DNA from: Burkholderia cepacia ATCC 25416
GTDB taxonomy: Bacteria > Pseudomonadota > Gammaproteobacteria > Burkholderiales > Burkholderiaceae
Reading direction: 5' to 3'
Assembly (NCBI RefSeq): GCF_001411495.1
Contig: NZ_CP012981.1
Span: 248,001 to 312,000 of the forward strand
Length of the DNA: 64,000 bases
Shown in pieces: positions 1-7,954 of this stretch (position 1 is the first letter of the stretch; each line of letters opens with the position of its first letter). A program made the translations under genes and the position numbers. The notes below the pieces were generated by a model, which saw nothing but the letters and a program-made list of their open reading frames with translations, made no database searches and was not told the origin of the DNA.

Positions 1-585
1 GCCTGTTCGTTCCAGTTCAACCCGGTGGGTACGTCGAAGTTCACGAACTCGTGCGACATCGCGAAGAGCGCGCTCGCGAAAGCCGGCCTGAACTACGAGA
101 ACGTCGCGGCACCGGCCGGCGCGACGGCGCAGATCAAGGTGGGCGACACGGTGATCCCGGCCTACGAAGGCAAGGCGGCCGACGCGAAGGCGCAGGGCGC
201 GGCGTTCGACAAGACGCTCGGGTCGACGCTGAAGACGGCCGGCTACCCGGCCAAGGCGGACCCGGCGCAGCTCAACTGGCCGATGACGATCGTGATCCTG
301 ACGATCCTCGTGATCTACGTGACGATGGTCTACGGCCCGATCGCCGCGATGCTGGTCGAGATGTTCCCGACGCGGATCCGCTACACGTCGATGTCGCTGC
401 CCTATCACATCGGCAACGGCTGGTTCGGCGGCTTCCTGCCGGCCACCGCGTTCGCGATCGTCGCGGCGAAGGGCGACATCTACTCGGGCCTCTGGTATCC
501 GATCGTGATCGCGCTGGCCACGTTCGTGATCGGCCTGCTGTTCGTCAAGGAGACGAAGGACTCGAACATCTACGCGCAGGATTGA
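1..585 (+). CDS. MFS transporter, C-terminal part (5' end outside window)
   Basis: The reading frame is open from the first base, so the gene starts upstream of the window; about 194 C-terminal residues are present. A soluble stretch of roughly 90 residues rich in Ala, Lys and Gly is followed by at least three membrane segments. Between them is a loop containing EMFPTRIRYTSMSLPYHIGNG, which fits the conserved segment of metabolite:H+ symporter (MHS) type major facilitator proteins. The tail KETKDSNIYAQD is the usual cytoplasmic end of such transporters in Burkholderia. Family membership is clear from the loop and topology; the substrate cannot be told from this fragment. The long soluble insertion before the last helices resembles that of proteobacterial MHS transporters with a periplasmic domain, which is inference. 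Confidence 0.85.
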   Translation, partial: ACSFQFNPVGTSKFTNSCDIAKSALAKAGLNYENVAAPAGATAQIKVGDTVIPAYEGKAADAKAQGAAFDKTLGSTLKTAGYPAKADPAQLNWPMTIVILTILVIYVTMVYGPIAAMLVEMFPTRIRYTSMSLPYHIGNGWFGGFLPATAFAIVAAKGDIYSGLWYPIVIALATFVIGLLFVKETKDSNIYAQD

Positions 586-642
586 GGGTGGAGGGCGGCA
601 CGGGCCGCCGGCAACTTTTTTCGCGGAAGATGAAAAAAGGTG

Positions 643-671
643 TTGACAGCCCGAGCGTCGATCTACATAAT
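643..671 (+). promoter_or_regulatory. Sigma70 promoter of tRNA-Met
   Basis: A perfect -35 hexamer TTGACA is followed after 17 bases by CATAAT as -10 hexamer. The -10 ends 10 bases before the first base of the mature tRNA, so the leader would be only a few bases, as usual for a single tRNA gene. This is the best sigma70-type promoter in the window. Confidence 0.8.
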
Positions 672-681
672 TCAACTCTTC

Positions 682-758
<77 letters not shown>

Positions 759-766
759 AATGCGAG

Positions 767-798
767 AGCCGCTGTTTCGAAAGAAGCAGCGGCTTTTT
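767..798 (+). terminator. Rho-independent terminator of tRNA-Met
   Basis: The 8-bp stem AGCCGCTG/CAGCGGCT with a 12-base loop is followed by five T residues. It lies 8 bases after the tRNA CCA end. Confidence 0.8.
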
Positions 799-808
799 CA
801 TTTTTCCG

Positions 809-976
809 ATGTCACGGCAAGTGGCACGGATGATCGAAATTCCCCGCCCGCGACGCGATCGCCACGGCACCTGGTATCTCCGGGTCGCCCTCAGTCCCTT
901 CAAGCTGCGCTCAGCACCCGGCGACCTGAACAACATCAATCTCAACGAACGCATCATCAACGTCTGTACGCGGTGA
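809..976 (+). pseudogene. Remnant of tyrosine integrase (N-terminal fragment) beside tRNA-Met
   Basis: A 55-codon frame starting with ATG contains the stretch IPRPRRDRHGTWYLRVAL. This resembles the N-terminal beta-strand (RxRxGxWYxRV) of phage-type tyrosine recombinases that integrate into tRNA genes. The frame then loses similarity and stops. No arm-binding continuation, catalytic R-H-R-Y residues or second fragment follows, so the gene is not functional. The position, within 60 bases of the 3' end of a tRNA, matches the usual place of an integrase after island insertion. It is most likely the scar of a decayed or excised island. The similarity is short, so the call is tentative; the alternative is a chance small ORF. 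Confidence 0.5.
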
Positions 977-1097
977 TACCGAACGGCGCAAAAATCGATA
1001 CCCCGCGCAATGCCGCCCGGCACACCGCAGTACGCACACGACAACCGCACTTAGAATCGGTACGTCCAAATTCCCGCTGCATCCAGGCATAACGTCA

Positions 1098-3290
1098 ATG
1101 AGAAGACGCCTCGCATGCTTCCTGTCGATTCTGATCGGCATCGCAACCCCGCTCGCCTGCCAGGCTGACCCGCTGCCAGACACCACTGTCGACGGCCTGC
1201 ATTGGAGATTCGAGCAACTGCACGACACCGGGCACGACGACGATTACGAAGTAGCCGCCCGTCGAGGCGAACAGGTGCTGATCTGGGACAACGGCAAGAA
1301 CCGGCAAGCTTATGCGGAAGCCGTGTTCCTGCTGGTCTCCGCTCCCTTTGACCAGGTGCAGCCGCTCGTGGAGCGCGTGCTGCAACGGACGAGCCCGGTC
1401 AAGGCCAGTGCCGATAGCTGGCAGTTGCAGAATTTGCCGGACCCCTGGAGCCATGTCCTGTTGTCGCGCCGGCCGGACCTGCGCGCAGCCATCGCCGACC
1501 ATGCGACCCTGCCGAAACTGCAGCAGGCGCTGCAACAAGGCGCAATCACCCGGCAGGAACTGGACTGGCGCATGGATCAGGCTCGGGCCCGCGTCGACCG
1601 GCTGTCCCGCGGCTCCGGCCTGCCCGCGCTGCAGCCCACCTACGCGTTCTGGGAAGCCCGCCAGGATCATAGCGACGGCATCACCGGCCAGTACCGGAGC
1701 GCGCTGTTCGTCAGGGTGCAGGACACAAGCGCCATATTCGGGCATCCGGCGACGGTCGTTCAGTTCGGTCGCATCGACTCCCGGCCCAACCCCGACTACA
1801 GCCTGTGGAAAGCATTGACACTCCAGGACCTGGACATGTTCAGCGGCAACCGGACGCAATCCAGCAGGACCGGCATCTCCGTCGTCCCGGCCGACGTGTT
1901 CACGGCATTGACCGACGCGTTGTCCGCACTGCCAGTCAGGCTGGAAATCGCCACGTCGCCCGCTGCATGGCAGTTGCCCTCGGCACCGTCGATGCCGCCC
2001 CCCGCCATCAAGCCGGTGGCGCCGGACCCGAGCGCCCCGGTAATCAAGCCGTCGATCATCCGCTGGGACAAGTTCGTGACCGATCCGTCGCAACGCACGT
2101 TGCTGTACCCGCACGACATCCTCGGCCTGCCGGATGGCAGCCTGCTGTTCAGCGCCCAGGTGGCCGACAACCGCGGCTGGAACGAGTACGTGTGGCGGCT
2201 GCGCGCGGCCAACGGCGCGTTGCAGGCGGACGAAATCTGGCACGGCAAGGAGGGGCCGCGACAGATGATGATCAACGGCGACGGCAGCGCCGTCTGGTTC
2301 GACGGCCAGCCCGACGCCAAGAGCAAGCCATGCCTGTATCGATACGACATCGCGAGCAGCAAGGTCGATCGTCATGAAGTCGTCTGGCCGAGCGAGACCG
2401 ATTGGCGAGACCATCGGATGAGCGATATGTCCTGGATTCTCGATGACGATCTGCCGGCCAATTTCTGGCATGACCTTCGGCATGGCGAGAAGGACGCGAA
2501 TCCGGTCGGCTCCGAGTTCCTGACCGTGCAGCGCCCGGCGTCACCGCCGCCGGGCAACGACGATCCATGGCCGTTCGTCACGGCGCTGTCGTCGGTACGC
2601 CAGTCGCTGATGGACGAGATCAGCAACGGCAGCAATGCGCTGATCTGGCCGGTACGCTGGCGGCCTTCCGGGAGCTACTGGACGGAGGATTCGCAAGGGC
2701 TCGCCGAGCTGGACGCCCGCACCGGCCGCACGCTGCGTACGATCGCGTTGCCCCAGCGCTTCGGCGCGCCGGATTCCGTCAGCGCCGCCGGCATCGCTCA
2801 TTGGGCGCCCAAGCCGCTCGGCTCGCCGCAGGGTCAATGGATCGCGACAGGCTTCGAGCTGTTGCTCGACGACGACGGCAGCATGCCACCTCCCGTGAAG
2901 GCCCCGGGTCCGAAACGGGCGCGCTTCGTCGGCATGCATGTGGTGGATCTCAAGAACGGGCACGTGCTGTCGGCCCTGCTGGGCGCTGCCGACACCTTCA
3001 AGGCCGCCGCCCGTTCGGCAAACGGTCGCTTCCTTGCGATGGGTACGACCTGCAAAGCGGGCGGCTGGAAACATCGCGTGGCACTCTGGGATGTCGCACA
3101 GGGCCACACGCCCGTGCAGCTCGACGCATCGTCGATACCCAAAAACAGCGAGATCCAGGCGCTGGCCTTTTCGTGGGACGGTTCTGCGCTGTGGGCAATC
3201 GGCACGCGCGAACTGATGCTGTGGAAATTGCCCGCCGCGCTGCGCGATCGCGCGACGCAAGGCGCTGTTCCGGATCAATCCCGCAACTGA
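1098..3290 (+). CDS. Exported protein with C-terminal WD40/beta-propeller-like region, function unknown
   Basis: The 730-residue product starts with a signal peptide (MRRR, hydrophobic core, cleavage near ACQADP, about residue 23). Residues 25 to 290 form a domain I do not recognise. A Pro/Ala-rich linker follows at about 295-320. The C-terminal 400 residues contain repeated beta-rich blocks ending in patterns such as VALWDVA and LMLWKLP, plus segments like SANGRFLAMG and SWDGSALWAIG, which resemble WD40-type propeller blades. This predicts a periplasmic or secreted protein-interaction module; no catalytic signature is visible. It lies alone between the tRNA-Met/integrase scar and a LysR gene on the other strand, so it may have arrived with the lost element, but its base composition is not obviously foreign. 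No strong ribosome-binding site is seen before the ATG. Confidence 0.75.
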   Translation: MRRRLACFLSILIGIATPLACQADPLPDTTVDGLHWRFEQLHDTGHDDDYEVAARRGEQVLIWDNGKNRQAYAEAVFLLVSAPFDQVQPLVERVLQRTSPVKASADSWQLQNLPDPWSHVLLSRRPDLRAAIADHATLPKLQQALQQGAITRQELDWRMDQARARVDRLSRGSGLPALQPTYAFWEARQDHSDGITGQYRSALFVRVQDTSAIFGHPATVVQFGRIDSRPNPDYSLWKALTLQDLDMFSGNRTQSSRTGISVVPADVFTALTDALSALPVRLEIATSPAAWQLPSAPSMPPPAIKPVAPDPSAPVIKPSIIRWDKFVTDPSQRTLLYPHDILGLPDGSLLFSAQVADNRGWNEYVWRLRAANGALQADEIWHGKEGPRQMMINGDGSAVWFDGQPDAKSKPCLYRYDIASSKVDRHEVVWPSETDWRDHRMSDMSWILDDDLPANFWHDLRHGEKDANPVGSEFLTVQRPASPPPGNDDPWPFVTALSSVRQSLMDEISNGSNALIWPVRWRPSGSYWTEDSQGLAELDARTGRTLRTIALPQRFGAPDSVSAAGIAHWAPKPLGSPQGQWIATGFELLLDDDGSMPPPVKAPGPKRARFVGMHVVDLKNGHVLSALLGAADTFKAAARSANGRFLAMGTTCKAGGWKHRVALWDVAQGHTPVQLDASSIPKNSEIQALAFSWDGSALWAIGTRELMLWKLPAALRDRATQGAVPDQSRN

Positions 3291-3375
3291 AACCGCGGCA
3301 TCGACACGCGGCTTTTCCGGGACGCCAACACCGCGGTGACCGGCGGCACGGCCACCCCGGCCGCACCCCGGCGCC

Positions 3376-4350
3376 TCACGCCGCCACCGCCCCTCGCTGC
3401 AGCTTCGCCGCCTGCGCCCCCACCCGCCCGCGCCAGTTCTCCCCGCCTTCCAGCGACGGCGTCGCCTCGAACACCTCCGCGACCCAGTCGGCGAACACAC
3501 GCACCTTCTGCGACAGGTGCCGGTTGTGCGGATAGACGATCGAAATCGGCTTCGGCTTCGGATTGCAGTCAGGCAGCACCTCGACCAGCGAGCCGTCGAG
3601 CAGGTTCGGCAGCACCATGAACAGCGTCGGCTGGATCATCCCGAACCCTTCGAGCCCGCACGTCACGTAGGCATCCGAATCGTTGACCGTGACGCTGCCG
3701 TTCATCCGCACCTCGAACGGCTTGCCGTCGATCATGAACACCCACGGAATCGCACGCGCGCCGTGGCTCGCACGGAAATTCACCGCGTGATGGTCGGCGA
3801 GATCGGCAATCTCGTGCGGCTCGCCGTGACGCGCGAGGTAGTCGGGCGACGCGCAGGTCACGCGCTTCAGCATCCCGATCCGCCGTGCGACCATCGACGA
3901 ATCCTCGAGCGGCCCGACCCGGATCATGCAGTCGATGCCCTCCTCGACCGGATCCACGTAGCGGTCGGAGAGCCCCAGTTCGAGCGTGATGTCGGGGTAG
4001 CGCTGCCGGAAAATCGACAGCGACGGCAGCACGATGCGCCGCCCGAGCGAACTCGGCATGTGGACACGCAGCACGCCGCTCGGCTTGCGGTTGCCCGTCT
4101 GGAAACTCGCGTCGGCCTCCGCGATCTCCGAGATGATCTTCGTGCAATGCTCGTAGTACGCCGCGCCTTCCGGCGTGAGCGACAGCCTGCGTGTCGTCCG
4201 GTGCATCAGGCGCACGCCCAGCAGCGCCTCGAGGTTCTGAATGATGGTCGTCACCGACGCGCGCGGCATCGCGAGCGTGTCGGCCGCGCGTGTGAAACTG
4301 TTCGCGTCGACCACACGGGTAAAAACTTCCATTGCCTGGATTCGGTCCAT
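3376..4350 (-). CDS. LysR-family transcriptional regulator
   Basis: The 324-residue protein begins MDRIQAMEVFTRVVDANSF and has the LysR winged helix-turn-helix in residues 1-60, including RASVTTIIQNLEALLGVRLM. The periplasmic-binding-protein-like effector domain spans roughly 90-295. The start was set at the ATG giving the canonical LysR N-terminus; an in-frame ATG 24 codons upstream would add non-family residues. It lies downstream of the GlxA-type regulator on the same strand, separated by about 180 bases, with no obvious divergent target gene. Its effector and regulon cannot be deduced. Confidence 0.9.
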   Translation of the reverse strand: MDRIQAMEVFTRVVDANSFTRAADTLAMPRASVTTIIQNLEALLGVRLMHRTTRRLSLTPEGAAYYEHCTKIISEIAEADASFQTGNRKPSGVLRVHMPSSLGRRIVLPSLSIFRQRYPDITLELGLSDRYVDPVEEGIDCMIRVGPLEDSSMVARRIGMLKRVTCASPDYLARHGEPHEIADLADHHAVNFRASHGARAIPWVFMIDGKPFEVRMNGSVTVNDSDAYVTCGLEGFGMIQPTLFMVLPNLLDGSLVEVLPDCNPKPKPISIVYPHNRHLSQKVRVFADWVAEVFEATPSLEGGENWRGRVGAQAAKLQRGAVAA

Positions 4351-4531
4351 GCTGCTCCCCCTTCGAATCGCCAACGGAACAGAATAGAGCGCGCGACGGG
4401 CACGGCACAAGCCCCCGTCCATTGTTCTCTGATCCTGAATAGTTTCTGCGTTTCGGACTGGAAAGCGATCGATTTTCGTTCAGTTTCACTCGGCGATCGT
4501 TCCGGCCCCGAGCGCAGCCGCACGCCGTGCG

Positions 4532-5503
4532 TTATCGCACGAAGCGCTCGCGATAGCCTTGCGGCGACACGCCCAGCACCCGCACGAAACAGCGTCGCAG
4601 CGTCTCCTCGGAGCCGAAGCCGCAACGCGCGGCGATCCGCTTGACGGGCCAAGCCGTTTCGCCGAGCAGGCGCTGCGCGGCCTCGACGCGGAGCTGCTCA
4701 ACCGCGCGAGCGGGGGTGCGGCCGGTGCCCGCGCGGTAGTGGCGCACGAAGCTGCGCTCGCTCATGCTTGCGCGCTCGGCCAGCGCGGGCACCGACAGGT
4801 CGGCCGTCAGGTGCTCGGCCATCCACGCATGCAGTTCGCCGAACCGGTCGTCGGTGCGCTGCATCGACAGCATCGTGCTGAACTGCGCCTGTCCGCCCGG
4901 GCGCTTCAGGAACACGACGAGTTCGCGCGCGACGTCGAGCGCGGTCGCCCGCCCCAGGTCCTCCTCGACCAGCGCGAGCGCGAGATCGATGCCGGCCGTC
5001 ACGCCGGCCGAGGTCCACAGCGCGCCTTCGCGGATGAAGATCGGATCGGATTCGACGCGCACGTTCGGATAGCGCGCTGCGAACTCGTCGCAGCGCGCCC
5101 AGTGCGTGACCGCACGGCGCCCGTCGAGCAGGCCGGCCTCGGCGAGCAGGAATGCGCCGGTGCAAACGGACGCCACGCGCCGCGTACGCGCCGCCTGCTG
5201 CCGCACCCAGCGCACCAGCCGCGCATCCCGGGATGCCGCATGCACGCCCTTGCCGCCGGCGACGATCAGCGTATCGGGATGGCGTGCGGCCGAACGCAGC
5301 GACTCGGCCATCACGACGAGACCCGACGACGTCTCGACGGGCCCGGCCTCGGCCGCGACGACACGCGGCACGTAGGGCGCCGGCTGGCCGCGCTCCTGCG
5401 CGAGCTCGTTGACGGACGCAAACACCTGCAGCGGCCCCGACACGTCGAGCAGCTGGGCACGAGGGAACGCGAGAACCAGGATCGAACGCGGGGCGGCAGG
5501 CAT
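4532..5503 (-). CDS. GlxA-type regulator: DJ-1/PfpI domain fused to AraC helix-turn-helix
   Basis: The 323-residue protein has an N-terminal DJ-1/PfpI (class I glutamine amidotransferase-like) domain, about residues 5-185. This carries the nucleophile-elbow motif VCTGAFLLAEAGLL with Cys114. The C-terminal AraC/XylS double helix-turn-helix occupies about 220-323 and ends in RIAARCGFGSEETLRRCFVRVLGVSPQGYRERF. The start MPAAPRS was preferred to an ATG 14 codons upstream because it places the first beta strand correctly. The gene is divergent from an isonitrile hydratase-like gene of the same DJ-1 superfamily, suggesting that it controls that gene; this is inference. Many family members act as sensors rather than enzymes. 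Confidence 0.9.
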   Translation of the reverse strand: MPAAPRSILVLAFPRAQLLDVSGPLQVFASVNELAQERGQPAPYVPRVVAAEAGPVETSSGLVVMAESLRSAARHPDTLIVAGGKGVHAASRDARLVRWVRQQAARTRRVASVCTGAFLLAEAGLLDGRRAVTHWARCDEFAARYPNVRVESDPIFIREGALWTSAGVTAGIDLALALVEEDLGRATALDVARELVVFLKRPGGQAQFSTMLSMQRTDDRFGELHAWMAEHLTADLSVPALAERASMSERSFVRHYRAGTGRTPARAVEQLRVEAAQRLLGETAWPVKRIAARCGFGSEETLRRCFVRVLGVSPQGYRERFVR

Positions 5504-5530
5504 GGCGATTGGCTGAAAACGTGGGTGATA

Positions 5531-5563
5531 TGGCAATTTCGCCAAACACTACGCGCCTAGAAT
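5531..5563. promoter_or_regulatory. Possible divergent control region between glxA-like and inhA-like genes
   Basis: An inverted repeat TGGC-N6-GCCA (5531-5544) lies about 14 bases before TAGAAT (5558-5563), a good -10 candidate for the rightward isonitrile hydratase gene. The repeat would overlap its -35 region and sits within 60 bases of the leftward regulator start, so it could be the regulator's operator. No binding site is known for this protein. Confidence 0.35.
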
Positions 5564-5620
5564 CGATCTGTCCATCCCGCGCCGGCAACGGTGCGCCCCC
5601 CTTCCAACCGGAGTCTTCGC

Positions 5621-6304
5621 ATGACCCTGCATATCGGCTTTCTCGTGTTCCCGGGCGTCCAGCAACTCGATCTCACCGGCCCGCACGACGTGCTCGCGTC
5701 GCTGCCCGACGCGGCCGTCCACCTGATCTGGAAGTCGCGCGACACCGTCGCGTCGAGCAGCGGGCTCGCGCTCGCGCCGACCTGCACGTTCGACGATTGC
5801 CCGCCGCTCGACGTGATCTGCATTCCGGGCGGCATCGGGATCAACGAACTGCTGCTCGATGCCGAAACGATCGCCTTCGTGCAGCAGCGCGCGGCCACCG
5901 CGCGCTACGTGACGTCGGTCTGCACGGGCGCGCTGCTGCTCGGCGTGGCCGGCCTGCTGCGCGGGCGGCGCGCGACGACGCACTGGGCGTTCCACACGCT
6001 GCTCGAACCGCTCGGCGCGGTGCCGGTGCGCGAGCGCGTGGTGCGCGACGGCAACCTGATCACGGGCGGCGGCGTCACGGCCGGCATCGACTTCGCGTTG
6101 ACGATCGCCGCGGAACTGGCCGGCGACGAGGAAGCGCAGGCGATCCAGCTGCAACTCGAATACGCGCCCGCGCCGCCGTTCGACGCCGGTTCGCCGGACA
6201 CCGCGCCGGCAGCCGTCGTGAAGCGCGTCACCGAACGTTCGGCGGCCGGTTTCGCGAAGCGCAAGGCGACGATCGAACAGGCGCTGCGCGCGATGTCGCG
6301 CTGA
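5621..6304 (+). CDS. inhA: Isonitrile hydratase-like DJ-1/PfpI protein
   Basis: The 227-residue single-domain DJ-1/PfpI protein starts MTLHIGFLVFPGVQQLDLTG. It carries the nucleophile elbow TSVCTGALLLGVAGLL with Cys101. Length and cysteine position agree with my recollection of isonitrile hydratase (InhA) of Pseudomonas, which hydrates isonitriles to N-substituted formamides with catalytic Cys101. The later motif GGGVTAGIDFAL is also typical of this subgroup. The start was set at the ATG preceding the first beta strand, after GGAGTC; an ATG ten codons upstream is less likely. It is transcribed away from a GlxA-type regulator. Substrate is inferred from family only; other members lack enzyme activity. 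Confidence 0.82.
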   Translation: MTLHIGFLVFPGVQQLDLTGPHDVLASLPDAAVHLIWKSRDTVASSSGLALAPTCTFDDCPPLDVICIPGGIGINELLLDAETIAFVQQRAATARYVTSVCTGALLLGVAGLLRGRRATTHWAFHTLLEPLGAVPVRERVVRDGNLITGGGVTAGIDFALTIAAELAGDEEAQAIQLQLEYAPAPPFDAGSPDTAPAAVVKRVTERSAAGFAKRKATIEQALRAMSR

Positions 6305-6371
6305 ATGCGGATACGTAGAAATTGCCTCGACGACTGAAAGACGACGCGCACTCGCGCCGGAGAACATATCG

Positions 6372-6683
6372 ATGAACATCGTCCGAAGCGCCGCGTTCAC
6401 CGCGGACCGTGCGTGGGGCGCGCTCGACATCGCGAACCTGGGCGGCATCACGGTTCGCCTGCACTGGACCGACCAGCCGTATCGATGGCACGTGAACGAC
6501 GGCGAGGAAGTGTTCGCGGTGCTCGACGGTCGCGTCGAGATGCGTTATCGGGAAGCAGGCGTCGAGCACGCGACGCTGCTCGAAACGGGTGACGTGTTCC
6601 ACGCGACGGCCGGCACCGAGCACGTCGCGCATCCGCTCGGCGAAGCACGCATCCTCGTGATCGAAACCGAAGGCAGCGTCTGA
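6372..6683 (+). CDS. Small single-domain cupin protein
   Basis: The 103-residue protein is one cupin barrel. It has the first motif region WHVNDGEEVFAVLDGRVEM (His, Glu) and a second-motif region GDVFHATAGTEHVAHPLG with two candidate metal-binding histidines. GGAGA precedes the ATG at suitable spacing. It follows the isonitrile hydratase-like gene by 67 bases on the same strand and could be cotranscribed. Cupins of this size are often metal-dependent isomerases or dioxygenases, or sugar-binding proteins; no substrate can be assigned. Confidence 0.8.
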   Translation: MNIVRSAAFTADRAWGALDIANLGGITVRLHWTDQPYRWHVNDGEEVFAVLDGRVEMRYREAGVEHATLLETGDVFHATAGTEHVAHPLGEARILVIETEGSV

Positions 6684-6706
6684 CGGCCGTTGGCCGTGCG
6701 CCGAGG

Positions 6707-6740
6707 CCGCGCGGATGCCGAGCGCATCCGCGCGGCGGGT
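6707..6740. terminator. Hairpin between convergent cupin and PAAR genes
   Basis: A perfect 12-bp stem CCGCGCGGATGC/GCATCCGCGCGG with a 5-base loop is followed on the plus strand by GGGTTT. It lies just after the cupin stop and just before the PAAR stop on the other strand, so it may end transcription from both sides. The T-run is short. Confidence 0.55.
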
Positions 6741-6741
6741 T

Positions 6742-7026
6742 TCATCCGGTGATCGTCCCGGTGGCCTGCGACGCGATCAGCTTCGGCTGCGGCGTGCACT
6801 GGCACTGGCACAGGTCGTGTTCGAGCGCGACGACCTTGCCCATCACGGTCATCGTCCGCTCGCCGCCGTCGGACACGATCACGCCGGGCGACTTGCAGGC
6901 GGCGCAGAACACCGACGCGCCGAGATAGGCGAGTTCGCGTCCGTCGAACGACGAATTGGCGATCCCGTCGAGCACGACACCGCCGTGGTCGGTCGTGTCG
7001 CCCTTCAGAATGAATTTGCGGCTCAT
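6742..7026 (-). CDS. Orphan PAAR-domain protein
   Basis: The 94-residue protein begins MSRKFILKGDTTDHGGVVLDG, continues with small glycine-rich beta repeats, and has a Cys/His-containing segment (CAACKSP, EHDLCQCQCTP). This layout matches stand-alone PAAR-repeat proteins, which form the sharp tip of the type VI secretion spike on VgrG and bind zinc. No VgrG, effector, immunity or other type VI gene is within the window, so it is an orphan that would serve a secretion system encoded elsewhere. The family is fairly clear from the N-terminus and size; its secretion partner is unknown. Confidence 0.8.
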   Translation of the reverse strand: MSRKFILKGDTTDHGGVVLDGIANSSFDGRELAYLGASVFCAACKSPGVIVSDGGERTMTVMGKVVALEHDLCQCQCTPQPKLIASQATGTITG

Positions 7027-7164
7027 GTGTCGGTTCTTCCCTCGGAAATGCCGTGCAGCGCGGCATCACGGCCGCACGCGGGCAATCGGAATCCGCCCAT
7101 CGATCGCGGGCGTGCCGCGAGCATATCACCGCTCGCGGCCGCCGCTAGCCGATCGCCGCATTCG

Positions 7165-7369
7165 TCAGAACTTGTGCCGGACGCCGATCCGCGCCTCGAA
7201 CTGGCGGTCGTTCGCGGACGCGCCGGGGCCGTTGATCGCGGCAACCGCCGCGTGCCCCGTCGAATCGGTGCCCGACGCGCCGCAGCCGATCGTCGAATGC
7301 ACGTCGTTCAGCGCGGCGTTTTCGCTGTCGGTGCACGCCGACACCGTGTCTTGCGCGCCGAAGCGCTTC
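7165..7369 (-). pseudogene. Porin gene remnant (C-terminal end only)
   Basis: The minus strand ends with a typical C-terminus of a Burkholderia trimeric porin: GASANDRQFEARIGVRHKF and stop, with the final Phe needed for outer membrane assembly. Upstream residues (GTDSTGHAAVAAING) also fit the last strands. The porin-like sequence runs for only about 65 codons and then meets, on the other strand, the tail of a LysR gene. There is no signal peptide or the other 14 strands, so this is a deletion remnant of a gene that would have been about 1.1 kb. Confidence 0.72.
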
Positions 7370-7552
7370 ATGGAAATCGACTGGATTCGCGAGCGGATGG
7401 TCGCGATCGACGTGGAGGAGACGATTCCGGCCGTGTCGGTCGGCGTGCTCACGCGCCGCGATGCGCTGAACACGATTGCCTGCGACTACCTGATCCACTG
7501 CTTCGTCGAAGCCGTGCGCCGGCACGACCGCGCGACGCTGCTGTGGCGGTAG
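7370..7552 (+). pseudogene. LysR-family regulator remnant (C-terminal end only)
   Basis: Sixty codons read in the plus direction to a stop, with content like the end of a LysR effector domain: RMVAIDVEETIPAVSVGVL followed by TRRDALNTIACDYLIHCFVEAVRR. The part resembling 'V-G-L-(I/V)-T-R-R ... A' is the usual closing segment of that domain. No helix-turn-helix or the rest of the protein is present. It abuts the porin stump, so one deletion probably removed the 5' parts of two divergent neighbours. The short ORF has an ATG at its left edge, but translation is not expected to give a useful product. Confidence 0.6.
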
Positions 7553-7561
7553 CGCCGCCGT

Positions 7562-7954
7562 TCAGACGAACAGCGCGACGCACAGCGCGGCCCCGCACAG
7601 ATACGTGCCGAGCGCGCCGATGAAACGCACGGGATTCGGGTTGGCCATCGTCGGCCACGCGAGCAATCCGATGACCAGCAGGCAGCGGAACGCGGTTGCC
7701 GCGACGATCAGCGCGAGGATCGCGCGAGACGGATCGTGGGCGCCGAAATAGAGAAACAGCACCGCGAGGAACGGCGCGTATTCGGCCGTGTTGCCGTGCG
7801 CGCGCACGATCTTGTGCAACCCGTTCGTCGGGTCGGACGCACACCCGGACCCGATGGTGCATCGAAAGCGCGTGACGGACACGACGAACCCGAGCCCGAA
7901 CAGCAGCAGCCCGAGGATGGCCGTGCACACGAGTGCGACGGGATGGATCGCCAT
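7562..7954 (-). CDS. MAPEG-family membrane protein
   Basis: The 130-residue protein has four hydrophobic segments (about residues 5-27, 60-72, 78-98, 110-128). The signature-like region GLHKIVRAHGNTAEYAPFLA is characteristic of the MAPEG family (membrane-associated proteins in eicosanoid and glutathione metabolism), whose bacterial members are inner membrane proteins related to microsomal glutathione S-transferase. The ATG was chosen for its CGGAGT Shine-Dalgarno; an ATG eight codons upstream is possible. It converges on the LysR stump with 9 bases between stops. The physiological substrate is unknown. Confidence 0.82.
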   Translation of the reverse strand: MAIHPVALVCTAILGLLLFGLGFVVSVTRFRCTIGSGCASDPTNGLHKIVRAHGNTAEYAPFLAVLFLYFGAHDPSRAILALIVAATAFRCLLVIGLLAWPTMANPNPVRFIGALGTYLCGAALCVALFV

